Shown here piece after piece: positions 53,472 through 62,091 of a stretch of DNA of 64,000 bases. The position numbers were made by a program, and so were the translations under genes. Positions within the stretch are counted from its first letter, which is position 1; every line of letters starts with the position of its first letter. Source of the stretch: Paenibacillus spongiae (GTDB lineage: Bacteria > Bacillota > Bacilli > Paenibacillales > Paenibacillaceae); NCBI RefSeq assembly GCF_024734895.1, contig NZ_CP091430.1:6652501-6716500 (forward strand). Reading direction: 5' to 3'. The notes under the pieces are model-generated. The model was not told the origin of the DNA. It worked only from the letters and a program-made list of their open reading frames with translations, and ran no database searches.

Positions 53472-55520
53472 TTATTTGCGGTTTAGTATAGCAAGCAAAT
53501 TGACGGCAATCGGATCGGGAGGGATAACCATCCCCCCATACAGTCCCGTCACGCTGTTATGGGTATCTGCATAGCAGTCGTCAAGCAGTCCTTGTTTGTA
53601 AAGATCGAGCGTCCAAGGCAAATTATGCGGTCGCCACTGGTTATCGCGGTGATCCACCATCCAGCGGAGCGCCGCCACCGTAATGCCTTCCTGGAAGCGG
53701 TGCCAGTCGATCTCGGTATCCCATTCGTTCCAATCGATGCCGAGCGCTTCGGAGGACGCGAACGTCTCCAGAACCTCCCACTGCACATGATCCCGGACCC
53801 AGTTGGCGAAGTACCAGTCGCTTGAACAAAGGCAAGGCTTGGTGTTATACATCATCGGAACATCGCCCGGCTGCCACAAGTGCGTGAAGGGGATTAAGCA
53901 GCGCAGCCAGTAAACCGCCTTCGACTTATACCGCTCATCGCCGAAAATCCGGTAAGCGAGCGCATACGCGTTCGCAGCATGTCCGGCTGCCAGCAGGTTC
54001 GGACTGTGAAGCGGCGTCTCCCAGAAGTCGCCGCCTTCAGGGCGGCGCATGGGCATGCAATACTCCAGCGCCCGTATGGCAGCTTCTTTAAACGATTCCT
54101 CGCCCGTCTGTTCATAGAGAGCGATTAAATCGGCAGCCGGCGTGATCGTGATATCAAGCGCAGTATCGCCTGCAAGCCCCATCGGCTCCAAATATTCTCG
54201 CGCTACGACAAAGTCGTCCTTCATGTAGTGACGGCCATCCGGATCGAATGGGAAGGCGCCATCCTCGCGCTGGTGGCTGATCAGCTTATGGCCGTGCTGG
54301 AGCAGTTCCTCGCGGCTCATGGCCGAAGATGCGCCCACAACTCCAAGGCGGTGATGCGGCTTGCGGTATCCCGCCTGTTCCCGGCACCAATCGATGCGCT
54401 CCTTCAGCGCTATTGCCGCCGGCCGATCCGCTCTAGTGGCGAGATAGCCCTCGGCGAATCTCGGCTCGGCAGGACTTCCGCTTCCCGGGTGCTGTGCGAA
54501 GCCGAAGCCTTTGCCCTCTACCCAGAAACGGCTTGCGTAAGCATTCGCAATCCGGTCCAAAGCCTCCTCTAGCGGCCATCTCGGGGCTGGAGGCTCAGGC
54601 AGTTCATTGCGCTTCACCCAATCTGTAACGGCATCCAGACTGCTGCCTTCGGTCAGGAATACTTCCCCTTCGAACTCCACGACCTGATCCGGGTGCAGCT
54701 CGAGCGGGACAGCTGCCTCGGTCTGATTCTCCCCGTTCTCGCCCGAAGCATCCGGTATCATTAACCCCATCAAATGGTTGTTCATCCTGTCGATGAAATT
54801 CGGAGACGCGAAGACCGGCTGCTGCCGATGTATCCGGTAATTGAACCATCTCGTCGCATCCGAATTCGGATTCCAGGACAAGCCTACCGCAAGCCCCTCA
54901 TGGCTGATGGCCATGACGGGAATCGAGACCTTGTTCGGATGCGGAACGGTCCGCAGCGCCCACGGATCTTTGAACCAGTCGCTTCCGCTGGACCATTCGT
55001 CGCCTTCGAGCCATTCAACGCCCGGCAGAATCCCGTCTGATTTGCTGCTGCCGTATGAATCCGCGCCGGCTTTGATCCAAGGCCCGCGGCAATATCTCGC
55101 GAATAAATTCGCTTTAGCAATCAGCTTATACTGAAACTGCAGCGGTGCCTTGCCCGGAGGAAGCGTGAGCACGACCTCGCCTTCCATGCACGGCTCTTGA
55201 AACGGATAGCGGATCCAGGTATCGAAGGATGTGCCGCGCAGCTTATCCTGCACGACCAGCGACTTCACCCGCATTGTCAGACGTTCCCCGAATGCGCCGC
55301 TTTCCCGTTCGACCGTATCGGCTTCGAGCCTCATGGGCATCTCTTGATCGCGCAGCATCAGCTCGCCAAAATGCTCAATGACCGCGGCAAATTTACCGTC
55401 CCTAGCGTAAATCTCGCCCCACCCCCAGCCTGTAGGCCGTTTGTGAACCTCTAGACGCAATCCATCGTTCTGAATCACGATTGTTTCTCCCGCATAGGCG
55501 GCATGCCTGTAACTTGGCAT
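53472..55520 (-). CDS. Unassigned 682-residue protein, probable alpha/alpha-barrel carbohydrate enzyme
   Basis: The N-terminal 300 residues are beta-rich (TIVIQNDGLRLEVHKRPTGWGW, VPLELHPDQVVEFEGEVFLT), the C-terminal half is a helical toroid-like array (LEEALDRIANAYASRFWVEGKGF, LISHQREDGAFPFDPDGRHY, PAADLIALYEQTGEESFKEA, SPNLLAAGHAANAYALAYRI, NSVTGLYGGMVIPPDPIAVN). This two-part plan is common to six-hairpin glycosidases and polysaccharide lyases. I cannot name a family. No signal peptide, so the substrate must be imported. It lies between the GH78 gene and the rhamnonate dehydratase gene, which suggests an intracellular step on a rhamnose-containing oligosaccharide. ATG after GGGAAGGGATGAAGAAGA. 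Confidence 0.8.
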   Translation of the reverse strand: MPSYRHAAYAGETIVIQNDGLRLEVHKRPTGWGWGEIYARDGKFAAVIEHFGELMLRDQEMPMRLEADTVERESGAFGERLTMRVKSLVVQDKLRGTSFDTWIRYPFQEPCMEGEVVLTLPPGKAPLQFQYKLIAKANLFARYCRGPWIKAGADSYGSSKSDGILPGVEWLEGDEWSSGSDWFKDPWALRTVPHPNKVSIPVMAISHEGLAVGLSWNPNSDATRWFNYRIHRQQPVFASPNFIDRMNNHLMGLMIPDASGENGENQTEAAVPLELHPDQVVEFEGEVFLTEGSSLDAVTDWVKRNELPEPPAPRWPLEEALDRIANAYASRFWVEGKGFGFAQHPGSGSPAEPRFAEGYLATRADRPAAIALKERIDWCREQAGYRKPHHRLGVVGASSAMSREELLQHGHKLISHQREDGAFPFDPDGRHYMKDDFVVAREYLEPMGLAGDTALDITITPAADLIALYEQTGEESFKEAAIRALEYCMPMRRPEGGDFWETPLHSPNLLAAGHAANAYALAYRIFGDERYKSKAVYWLRCLIPFTHLWQPGDVPMMYNTKPCLCSSDWYFANWVRDHVQWEVLETFASSEALGIDWNEWDTEIDWHRFQEGITVAALRWMVDHRDNQWRPHNLPWTLDLYKQGLLDDCYADTHNSVTGLYGGMVIPPDPIAVNLLAILNRK

Positions 55521-55636
55521 TCTTCTTCATCCCTTCCCGCTCCATAATCGAAAGCCCCGTGTAGGTCTTGAATCCCATGTATGCAAAGCTTGACCGGCCG
55601 CGATGGCGCCCATCGCTTGCAGGCTTGTCCAGCAGC

Positions 55637-55676
55637 CTTGCTGCCGCGAGCCGCGTACCGATCCCGCGGCAGCAAG
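55637..55676. repeat. Inverted repeat in the gap before the GH78 gene end
   Basis: CTTGCTGCCGCG (55637-55648) and CGCGGCAGCAAG (55665-55676), a 12-bp perfect pair with a 16-base loop and no T-run. It could slow or partly stop transcription between the glycosidase and downstream genes. Confidence 0.55.
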
Positions 55677-55778
55677 ACCGCAGGGCAGGGCGGACAGGCG
55701 TACGGAATACCCGCCGCATGTGCCCCCCGCCGGGCGCAAGGGAATACGCGCTGGCACCGCAAAGAAGTCACTTTATCA

Positions 55779-58163
55779 CTAAGGTTGGATTGACGTCGGC
55801 GCACCTGCCCCGATGCTGCCAGGTATAATTTCGCCCGTAATGCGGACCGTATCGCCCAGCTGCTCCACTTGGACATCATGGAGTCCACTGCCCGTCCACT
55901 TCAATCCGGCCGGCATAAGCACTTCATAGTGAAGCTTGCCGTCATCGCCGGTACGCCAGCTTGCTTGGATATCTCCGGAAGGGGTAGGTATAACGCCTTC
56001 CGCCCATGTTACGCCGTCAACGATTGTCGGGCTGAGCGTAACCATGCCGCTTCCAAGATTGGAGGCGTCAACGCCGAGCACTTCGCTGGTCAACAGATTG
56101 GTCGGCGACGCCCCCCAGCCGTGCGAATGGCTGACCGGGATCGCATCCTGCAAATAAGTCGGCGTATGGCCTTGATACGGACTAGGGATTGTACAGAACG
56201 GCAGCTCGGGATCAAAGGTTTCCCACCATGTTCTGGCACCTCTGTCCAGCATCGCTCCCCAGTAATAACGGATCTGCTCGACCGCTTCATTGGCGAAGCC
56301 GTGTCTGAACAGCGTCTCCAGAACGATATGGTAGAAGAACGCCCCTCTGATGCGCGGCAAGCTTCCCGTCAAGTAGACGTCGCGAATGAATTCGACCGCC
56401 TCTTCCTCGTCGGTGATGCCGGACCAGACGGCGGCGAAATTCGTCTGTGCGGTTACGCTGCCGGAAAGCCCCTCGTCCGTCATGCAGTCCGCGAACAGCT
56501 TGCTGCCGGGAATGCGAAGCCGGTCGCGGACGGCAGCGCGCAGACGCATGGCCTTTCGGTTGAATTCTGCGCCTCTCTTCTCGCCGAGCACGTCCGAAAT
56601 CTCCGCCGCCAGCTTCAGGAACTTATAATAGAAGCAGGAAATCGCCGTTACCCGGTCCTTCCGCTCAATATCATCCGACCAGTCGATAAAGCACCACCAG
56701 CCGTTTCGGTCCGCCCGGCTGAACAGGCCTTCCGCATCCTCCTGGGCGGCAAACCATTCGGACAGCTTCACGATATTCGGCCAAACCTCCTGCAGAAAGG
56801 ATACGTCGCCGCTGTAGTCGTAATATTCCTTCACGCCATAGAGCCAGTGAGCGCAGAAATCCGGCAGCACGAATGTATTCTTCTCCGGTCCCGTTCCCGG
56901 GATCGATCCGTCCTCATTCTGGTTGCGCGCGCTCTGAAGCAGGCACTTGCGGACGATGGCGGCATCGCCGAATACCTGGTAAACCACCTTCGCCATGACG
57001 ACGGCATCGGCCACCCACAGCGCCTTTTCCCGGTGAGGACAATCCTCGAAATGGTCTTGAGTATTTACGAGCGTCGTATATTTGCCCGTTTCCCAAATTC
57101 GGTCGAGCAGCTCGTCGCTGCTGCGGAAGCTTCCCTGCTCCGGGAACGGATAATGCACGAACCGCAAGTTTAGCTCTTGAATGACGATCGGCTGCATGGT
57201 TGCCTGGACGGCCAGCTTCATATAACGGAAGGCGCGCCGTCCGAATGAGGACAGCCGGTTGGTTCCTTTCTTGAGCATGAATGTATCGGTCAGCTCGACC
57301 TCCAGCGACTCGCCGTAGAAGAGCTGCAGCACGCCGCCTTCCGGCGCATCGACGACAAGCTCCGGATAGCCGACGACTTCACGGTCGAAATCATAGGTGA
57401 TTTGCGGGAACGAGCCGGGAACGGAAGCATCGACCGTCAGCCCCTTTTGGCGCAGCTCGGCGCTTGCCCCTACAAGAAGCGATTCCGCATGAATGATTTG
57501 GCCCAAGAAGCTTTCACTGCCAATGACGGCCTTCGGCTGCCTCAGGCTTTCCTTCAGCCTCGGAATTTCCCTTGGAATGAGGCGCGGCCACGGCGAATCC
57601 GGCTGCTCCGCGCCGGCTACGACGCGTGCTGCCGGCCATGCCGCGTCGCTATAGTCCGCTTGCTCCCATCCATCCTCCGCCGATGCCAAATAAATTTCGC
57701 GGAACCCGCCCCAGTAATGCTGGCGGCTCGGATTCGCTGTCCATCTCGGCGAACGGCGGCACTTCCAGTCCGGACCGGTAGCAATAGTCAGATCGGCATC
57801 ATCTGCATCGGCATTATACAGATCGAGCTGTAGCAAGATACCGCCAGGCCCCTGCATCTGATTGGTTACAATGCGCTCCGTGCCAAAGTTATAGGCCGTC
57901 ACGGCAATAATATTAACGCCCGCTTGTAGGTAAGAAGCCGCATCGTAGCTGTCGAAATACTTCCACAGATTGTTGCTGGGAGACGGCCCCCTTCCCGCTT
58001 CCTTGCCATTGATGAACAGCTTGTACTGCTGATTCGCCGTTATTCGAAGATCGGCCTTCGCCGGCAGCGAATCCAACTGAAACGTCTTGCGAGCTTCCGC
58101 ATAAACGTTATTGTCCGATTCATGCCCGGCTGTCCAAATCCACTGCGCTTCCCATGTCTTCAA
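55779..58163 (-). CDS. GH78 alpha-L-rhamnosidase
   Basis: 794 residues from TTG at 58163, after GGGAGGGTGATTGGA; the ORF upstream of this lacks a binding site. Jelly-roll N-terminal part (EAQWIWTAGHESDNNVYAEA, FINGKEAGRGPSPSNNLWKY), a beta domain, then the (alpha/alpha)6 barrel with DHFEDCPHREKALWVADAVV, the GH78 acid region, DGSIPGTGPEKNTFVLPDFC and TWWETFDPELPF, and VSHSHGWGASPTNLLTSEVL. It removes terminal alpha-L-rhamnose. No signal peptide, so it acts on imported glycosides. AAGTATAC-type sites lie 90-165 bases upstream. Confidence 0.9.
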   Translation of the reverse strand: MKTWEAQWIWTAGHESDNNVYAEARKTFQLDSLPAKADLRITANQQYKLFINGKEAGRGPSPSNNLWKYFDSYDAASYLQAGVNIIAVTAYNFGTERIVTNQMQGPGGILLQLDLYNADADDADLTIATGPDWKCRRSPRWTANPSRQHYWGGFREIYLASAEDGWEQADYSDAAWPAARVVAGAEQPDSPWPRLIPREIPRLKESLRQPKAVIGSESFLGQIIHAESLLVGASAELRQKGLTVDASVPGSFPQITYDFDREVVGYPELVVDAPEGGVLQLFYGESLEVELTDTFMLKKGTNRLSSFGRRAFRYMKLAVQATMQPIVIQELNLRFVHYPFPEQGSFRSSDELLDRIWETGKYTTLVNTQDHFEDCPHREKALWVADAVVMAKVVYQVFGDAAIVRKCLLQSARNQNEDGSIPGTGPEKNTFVLPDFCAHWLYGVKEYYDYSGDVSFLQEVWPNIVKLSEWFAAQEDAEGLFSRADRNGWWCFIDWSDDIERKDRVTAISCFYYKFLKLAAEISDVLGEKRGAEFNRKAMRLRAAVRDRLRIPGSKLFADCMTDEGLSGSVTAQTNFAAVWSGITDEEEAVEFIRDVYLTGSLPRIRGAFFYHIVLETLFRHGFANEAVEQIRYYWGAMLDRGARTWWETFDPELPFCTIPSPYQGHTPTYLQDAIPVSHSHGWGASPTNLLTSEVLGVDASNLGSGMVTLSPTIVDGVTWAEGVIPTPSGDIQASWRTGDDGKLHYEVLMPAGLKWTGSGLHDVQVEQLGDTVRITGEIIPGSIGAGAPTSIQP

Positions 58164-58247
58164 TCCAATCACCCTCCCGGTATGCAAGAAAATAAGCTAT
58201 ATAGATTGACGAATGAAATGAACTTCAGTCTATATACATGAATTATT

Positions 58248-58328
58248 ATGTATACTTTATGATAAATGCATATACTTTAAAAGTCTATTGAAAGATTTGA
58301 TATTATCTTAGTATTTTAAGTATATCTT
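58248..58328. promoter_or_regulatory. Three AAGTATAC-type operator sites before the GH78 gene
   Basis: ATGTATACTTTAT (58248-58260), GCATATACTTTAA (58268-58280) and AAGTATATCTT (58318-58328). All share the half-site AAGTATA with the regulator's perfect operator. Confidence 0.65.
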
Positions 58329-58400
58329 AACCCTAAGTTACTTATCGCATTAATTGCTCCGCATCATCAGGCTGACAGTAATTCCTGCAGGCCAAACAAA

Positions 58401-58430
58401 CGACCGCCGGGAGCGTGCTCCCGGCGGTCG
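58401..58430 (-). terminator. Intrinsic terminator after the GH106-like gene
   Basis: CGACCGCCGGGAGC (58401-58414) and its complement (58417-58430), a 14-bp stem, then TTTGTTTGG on the minus strand. Confidence 0.88.
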
Positions 58431-58480
58431 CTGTTGCATGAAGCTATTTTTTCTTAAAGGGTAAAGGCATATATCTTCAT

Positions 58481-61400
58481 CTATTTTCCCGGAGGAGCCG
58501 GGAGCTCGCGTTTCCATACCAGCTTCGGCGCTCCGAGAAGTCCGGACGGAAGCAGCACGTCAGCTTCCGAGAAGGATGAGCCTTCCGTCACCCAATTGTC
58601 AGGACCATAATGCGGCGTATGAAGCGGCAGCTGATGAAGCGGACCGAATGTATTGCGGCGCGTAAGCACCATGTCGAACTCCGCTTCCCCAGCAGCTATA
58701 TCGGCTTCGTACGGCTGCCATGCCATCATCGACGTTTGGCCGCCGCCCCTCACATTAATGCAAGCGGCTTCGAAGTCCGGGAATGCAAGGACCGCCTTCC
58801 CGACATTGCTCGAGCCGTCTCCTTCAATAGCGGCGAGCGCTTGCTGCAGCTGTGCCGGCTCAAGCGTATAGGTTACCGTCCCCCCGTAGAATGGAAGGCC
58901 TTGTTTGGTAATGTCTCCGGCATTCAAGCGCTCCGGCAGCTTCTCGATGATACGCGTCGTACCGTCGATCCGGACACCGAAGTTCCCGAGCAGGTACATC
59001 GCCTCCAAATCAAAGCCCGGATGGAACTCAAGGGATACGTCCAGCTGATTCTCGCCTTCCACAAGCACGCCCGAAGGAATGACGAGCTTGACGAAGCAAG
59101 GGTCGATCCACTCTTCTTCGTTCACCTGTGCGCCGAGATGCTGGCCGTTTAGATGGATGTTCAGGCGCTCCGGCCGTTCTACCGCCAGATAGACGGCTCC
59201 CTGCGGCAGCTCGCTGACCGTAATTATTAAGCGCAGTTCCAGCGGCGTCCCCTGCTGCACCGTTTCTTGCATAAATTTTTCTCTGTACCACGGCTGAATC
59301 ATATCGCCGGCGCGGTAATGCAGCTCCAGCTCTCTGCGAATCGCCCGGTCCGCTTTCAATATTTCGAGCGGTGCGCTCCAGCTGCCGCCGTCGATCCGAT
59401 AAGCGGCCCGGTCGAGCATATATACGTTCGGCTCGTTGAGACGGAACGCATAAGAGCCGGTCACTTCCGCCGACTTGGCATCCTCATACCGGATTAACGA
59501 AGGGAGAGCCTTCGCTTCGGACTCGGTAGACGCAGCCGTACGGATTACATAAACATGCTCGCCGGTCGGTGGAAAATCAGTAACGAAGGCTGGCATGCCA
59601 TCGATGCTCGCATAAGGAACATTCATCCGGTCCCCGGTCGCGCAGAACCATTCCTCGATTGCGGTCACGGTCGCTGACTGACGAATCGCGATTTCGACAT
59701 TGCGATGCCACTGCGTCCGATTCATGTTCATGATGACGGCGTACAGGCTGTCTCCATCCCGCCGGACCTGAATGAAGATATCGCCAATCGCTTCCCCCGT
59801 CTGCGCGTCCCTCACCGTAACAGGCAGCTCGATCTCGCTGGTTACCGACTGAACTAGCTCTCCCTGCACGAAAGGAACATGCGCAGCTTGACGGGCCAGC
59901 TGCTCCGCCGCGTCCGATGGAACGGCATCGATATAACGAGGAGCTTCGCCAGCAACGATGACCGAACCGCCCGCTTCACGGAAGGCTTCCAGCAAATGCA
60001 GCGTCGTTGCGCGCATCGTTGTCATGCCTGTAACGAGCACCGTCCGATATACGGCTTCGCCGACACGCAGGACAGCCTTTCCGTTCTCATCGCGTTCAAT
60101 GCTGCTAAGCCGTGACATCATTTCTTCATCGCCGTAATCGAAGTCGATCTGAGCGCCGGAGAGCCAGTGGAACGTGGCTTGATAATGCCGTTCCAGCTCG
60201 ATAATGGCAGGGGACTGCGCGCCAAGTCCGCGCGACCAGCCCGGATAGATCTGGCACCATACGCTTTCTACCGGGTTCAAGACCAGCAGATCGCATACCG
60301 GCGTCCCTTGCGACAGGATGACGCCCAGCCGCGAGAAATAATTTTCCAGCCCTTCATACTCTCTCCACCAGCCGGATTGACGGAAGATGCTTGCCGGATA
60401 ATCCCGCTTCGCCTCTCCCTCCATCGAGTACCAGGATAAGTGATGGCAGCGTACGTTAATTCCAAACAGCGCCTGCCAATCCCCTACCGCCTTATGGCCT
60501 TCCAGCGGCATCTGCCAGCCGGTACAGCCATACAGCTCGGAGAGCAGCCACGTCTTGCCGAGCTGGCGGGCGGCCGAGGAAAGCTGCTTCACGATCCAGA
60601 AATTCATGTTGCCTTCCGACAGCACGTCGACGCCCGGATAATCCATATGCTCATAATAGCGCATGACCGAGCCGATCATGGCCGATTGGGCGGACAAGCT
60701 GTCTTCGTGGAGCACATGCCCCGTTAATTTCAGATTATGTTCCCTGCACCATTCCTGAATCGGAATCGCAAAGTTGTCATGGAACATGTCCTGGAGCAGA
60801 TCCGTGTAATGCCACTTCACCTGCGAGACGCTCCTGCCTTCCGGCTGGAGGAACAGCTCCGGCAGATGCGGCACCAATTCATAGCCATATTTCTCGTTGA
60901 ACTTATCGAACAGCGTATACGTCCAAGGAGCCAGCCAATGCGCGTCCCTGTTTTTCCCGCCAAATCCGTCCATCAATGCGCCCCGGTGAGGCTCGTCGGT
61001 GAAGATGCCCTGAATCGCGCGGCCGAAGTGCTGCTGCGAATTTATTTTATACTTCTCGTGCGTCAATTCCAGAAAGCGGTCGACAGCTTCCCGGTTCATC
61101 GTATCCAAGTAGGTATAACCGTTATAGAAGCTTTCCTTCTCCTGCTCCTCGATCGTGAAGAGCAGAATGCTTAATGCATTCGCCTTGGCATCTTCGGCAG
61201 CGCGCTGCCATTCCTCGGCACTGTCCAGCTTGCGGCAGTCCGTATAGGCCAATCCTTCCACTTTACACACGAAAGCCGCTATCGCTTCCGCGTTCCATTG
61301 AAATTCGGATGCCGGAACGACCTGCAGACGAATGTACTTCAGCCGGTATTTGGGCTCTTCCGTTACGAGTCCGCCCGCCGTTCCGCTCGGCCAGCGGTCT

Positions 61401-61663
61401 TCGTCATACAGCCAAGCTTCCATGCCGAGCTTCTCCGCTTCCTCCGCGCAAGCATTAATGAGCTCGAACCATTCCTCGCCCAAATATTCGGTCTGAAGCC
61501 CTGTACGGGAATGCATGAAGAAGCCGCCGAATCCCATCTCCTTGAACATGTGAATCTGGCGAAGCAGCTCTTCCTTCTCCAGCCTGCCGTTCCATGACCA
61601 GAACGGCTTTCCCTGAAAAGCGGGAGTCGGTTGTTGAAATTGCTCTAACAATTTGCGATCCAT
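58481..61663 (-). CDS. GH106-like glycoside hydrolase, candidate alpha-L-rhamnosidase
   Basis: 1060 residues. The N-terminal TIM barrel opens FWSWNGRLEKEELLRQIHMFKEMGFGGFFMHSRTGL, and contains AWLYDEDRWPSGTAGGLV, GIFTDEPHRGALMDGFGGKN, GHVLHEDSLSAQSAMIGSVM and WLLSELYGCTGWQMP, then beta-sandwich domains (from about 700) with carbohydrate-binding character. This layout matches GH106 alpha-L-rhamnosidases and close relatives; the exact family and bond are not certain. No signal peptide. ATG after GAGAAGAGGAGAATAGACG. Operator-like sites lie 65-120 bases upstream, so it is part of the GntR-controlled set. Confidence 0.82.
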   Translation of the reverse strand: MDRKLLEQFQQPTPAFQGKPFWSWNGRLEKEELLRQIHMFKEMGFGGFFMHSRTGLQTEYLGEEWFELINACAEEAEKLGMEAWLYDEDRWPSGTAGGLVTEEPKYRLKYIRLQVVPASEFQWNAEAIAAFVCKVEGLAYTDCRKLDSAEEWQRAAEDAKANALSILLFTIEEQEKESFYNGYTYLDTMNREAVDRFLELTHEKYKINSQQHFGRAIQGIFTDEPHRGALMDGFGGKNRDAHWLAPWTYTLFDKFNEKYGYELVPHLPELFLQPEGRSVSQVKWHYTDLLQDMFHDNFAIPIQEWCREHNLKLTGHVLHEDSLSAQSAMIGSVMRYYEHMDYPGVDVLSEGNMNFWIVKQLSSAARQLGKTWLLSELYGCTGWQMPLEGHKAVGDWQALFGINVRCHHLSWYSMEGEAKRDYPASIFRQSGWWREYEGLENYFSRLGVILSQGTPVCDLLVLNPVESVWCQIYPGWSRGLGAQSPAIIELERHYQATFHWLSGAQIDFDYGDEEMMSRLSSIERDENGKAVLRVGEAVYRTVLVTGMTTMRATTLHLLEAFREAGGSVIVAGEAPRYIDAVPSDAAEQLARQAAHVPFVQGELVQSVTSEIELPVTVRDAQTGEAIGDIFIQVRRDGDSLYAVIMNMNRTQWHRNVEIAIRQSATVTAIEEWFCATGDRMNVPYASIDGMPAFVTDFPPTGEHVYVIRTAASTESEAKALPSLIRYEDAKSAEVTGSYAFRLNEPNVYMLDRAAYRIDGGSWSAPLEILKADRAIRRELELHYRAGDMIQPWYREKFMQETVQQGTPLELRLIITVSELPQGAVYLAVERPERLNIHLNGQHLGAQVNEEEWIDPCFVKLVIPSGVLVEGENQLDVSLEFHPGFDLEAMYLLGNFGVRIDGTTRIIEKLPERLNAGDITKQGLPFYGGTVTYTLEPAQLQQALAAIEGDGSSNVGKAVLAFPDFEAACINVRGGGQTSMMAWQPYEADIAAGEAEFDMVLTRRNTFGPLHQLPLHTPHYGPDNWVTEGSSFSEADVLLPSGLLGAPKLVWKRELPAPPGK

Positions 61664-61727
61664 CGTCTATTCTCCTCTTCTCTCGTTCCGGTACGGACCG
61701 GCTCGACTGATCTTCTTGCTGTATTTG

Positions 61728-61782
61728 AAGTATATATCGCTATATTTTACGTATACATTATAAAACTATAATATACTTTTTA
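61728..61782. promoter_or_regulatory. Three AAGTATAC-type operator sites before the GH106-like gene
   Basis: GAAGTATATAT (61728-61738), ACGTATACATTA (61749-61760) and AATATACTTTTTA (61770-61782). Confidence 0.6.
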
Positions 61783-61858
61783 AAAGAGCTATCGTGAAAG
61801 TTTTTACCGTTGCGGCTGAGAAAAGAGGGAGGAGCGGTCGGCCGGAGGGGCTGTTACG

Positions 61859-61929
61859 GCTGAAAGGAACTTTCAGCTCCGTGCCGCTGCGGGGTGGCCT
61901 GCTGTAACGCCCTTTTTCGGCGTAACAGC
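61859..61929. repeat. Interspersed GCTGTAACGCC/TACAGC palindromic repeat, copy C
   Basis: GCTGAAAG-GAA-CTTTCAGC (61859-61877) and then GCTGTAACGCC / GGCGTAACAGC around CTTTTTC (61901-61929, one mismatch). Same words as copies A and B. Confidence 0.75.
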
Positions 61930-61996
61930 CGCATAAGCTCTGGCGGGCCTGACCCGCCGCCGCTCCCCCGGCAGGAGCGCTCCAACCAAATAAAAA

Positions 61997-62047
61997 AAGC
62001 GTATGGACATCTGTAATATCACAGTATCCATACGCTTCCTATAACGA
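61997..62047 (-). terminator. Intrinsic terminator after the ABC exporter
   Basis: AAGCGTATGGA pairs with TCCATACGCTT; followed on the minus strand by TTTTTTTA. Confidence 0.88.
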
Positions 62048-62091
62048 ATAAATAAGTTTCATAAGTCCGTCAACGTTAACTTAGAGCGAGC

